This document shows, in pieces, positions 39,436 through 39,531 of a DNA stretch of 39,531 bases. Origin of the DNA: Chloroflexota bacterium (GTDB lineage Bacteria; Chloroflexota; Dehalococcoidia; Lucifugimonadales; UBA3495); the NCBI GenBank assembly GCA_027624135.1, contig JAQBXL010000013.1, positions 1 to 39,531 on the forward strand. Direction: 5' to 3'. Within the stretch, counting starts at the first letter, position 1. Each line of letters starts with the position of its first letter. Under the pieces are notes generated by a model. The model had not been told where the DNA came from and did no database searches. It was given only the letters and a program-made list of their open reading frames with translations. Position numbers and translations under genes: made by a program.

Positions 39436-39531
39436 CTGGGTAGTCCACTGTCCTCTGGTACACGCAGGGCAATCGCATCTGATTTGAGGCGAGATGGCAA
39501 TGGTAGGATAAGAGTCATCTTAGGGGTGGGG

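Noticed and set aside
39357-39518. Minus small ORF MTLILPLPSRLKSDAIALRVPEDSGLPRPVQQLVYVTLATEELVRVRWEQVESAQ
   Set aside because: No SD before the ATG and no recognised family; plausible but unsupported at the window edge.
1-39531. CRISPR arrays, rRNA, tRNA, prophage modules
   Set aside because: No regularly spaced repeats, rRNA-like conserved segments, tRNA cloverleafs or phage structural genes were recognised by eye; a tRNAscan/Infernal run would be decisive.

Overview
The window carries four blocks. (1) Positions 1-2200: a partial IS3-type transposase at the left edge with its terminal repeat, a truncated amidase remnant, a small membrane ORF and a strong terminator. (2) 2.4-4.8 kb: a single-domain response regulator, a XerC/D-type tyrosine recombinase followed by an 18-bp imperfect hairpin, and a repetitive basic low-complexity ORF. 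(3) 4.9-24.9 kb: a dense set of catabolic genes: GMC oxidoreductase, amidohydrolase, two Gfo/Idh/MocA oxidoreductases, two paralogous beta-propeller lactonases, SMP-30 lactonase, acyl-CoA-dehydrogenase-like flavoenzyme, TPP enzyme, epoxide hydrolase, two alpha/beta hydrolases, MBL hydrolase, and a frameshifted prolyl oligopeptidase. (4) 24.95-38.6 kb: a divergent cluster that looks like a coherent ureide / carbamoyl-phosphate catabolic system. The minus arm has carbamate kinase and an ATCase-like carbamoyltransferase whose aspartate-binding residues are replaced. The plus arm has a BMP-type nucleoside-family ABC importer with binding lipoprotein, a biuret-hydrolase-like isochorismatase, an amidase, and DUF2877, DUF1116 and FdrA (the AllH/AllG/AllF set linked to oxamate carbamoyltransferase). 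Two expression anomalies sit in the AllGF-like genes: DUF1116 seems to start at a non-canonical codon, and FdrA has an in-frame TAG before its conserved C-terminal module. Gene content suggests a Chloroflexota (SAR202-like) origin, but that is inference only. No tRNA, rRNA or CRISPR array was recognised.
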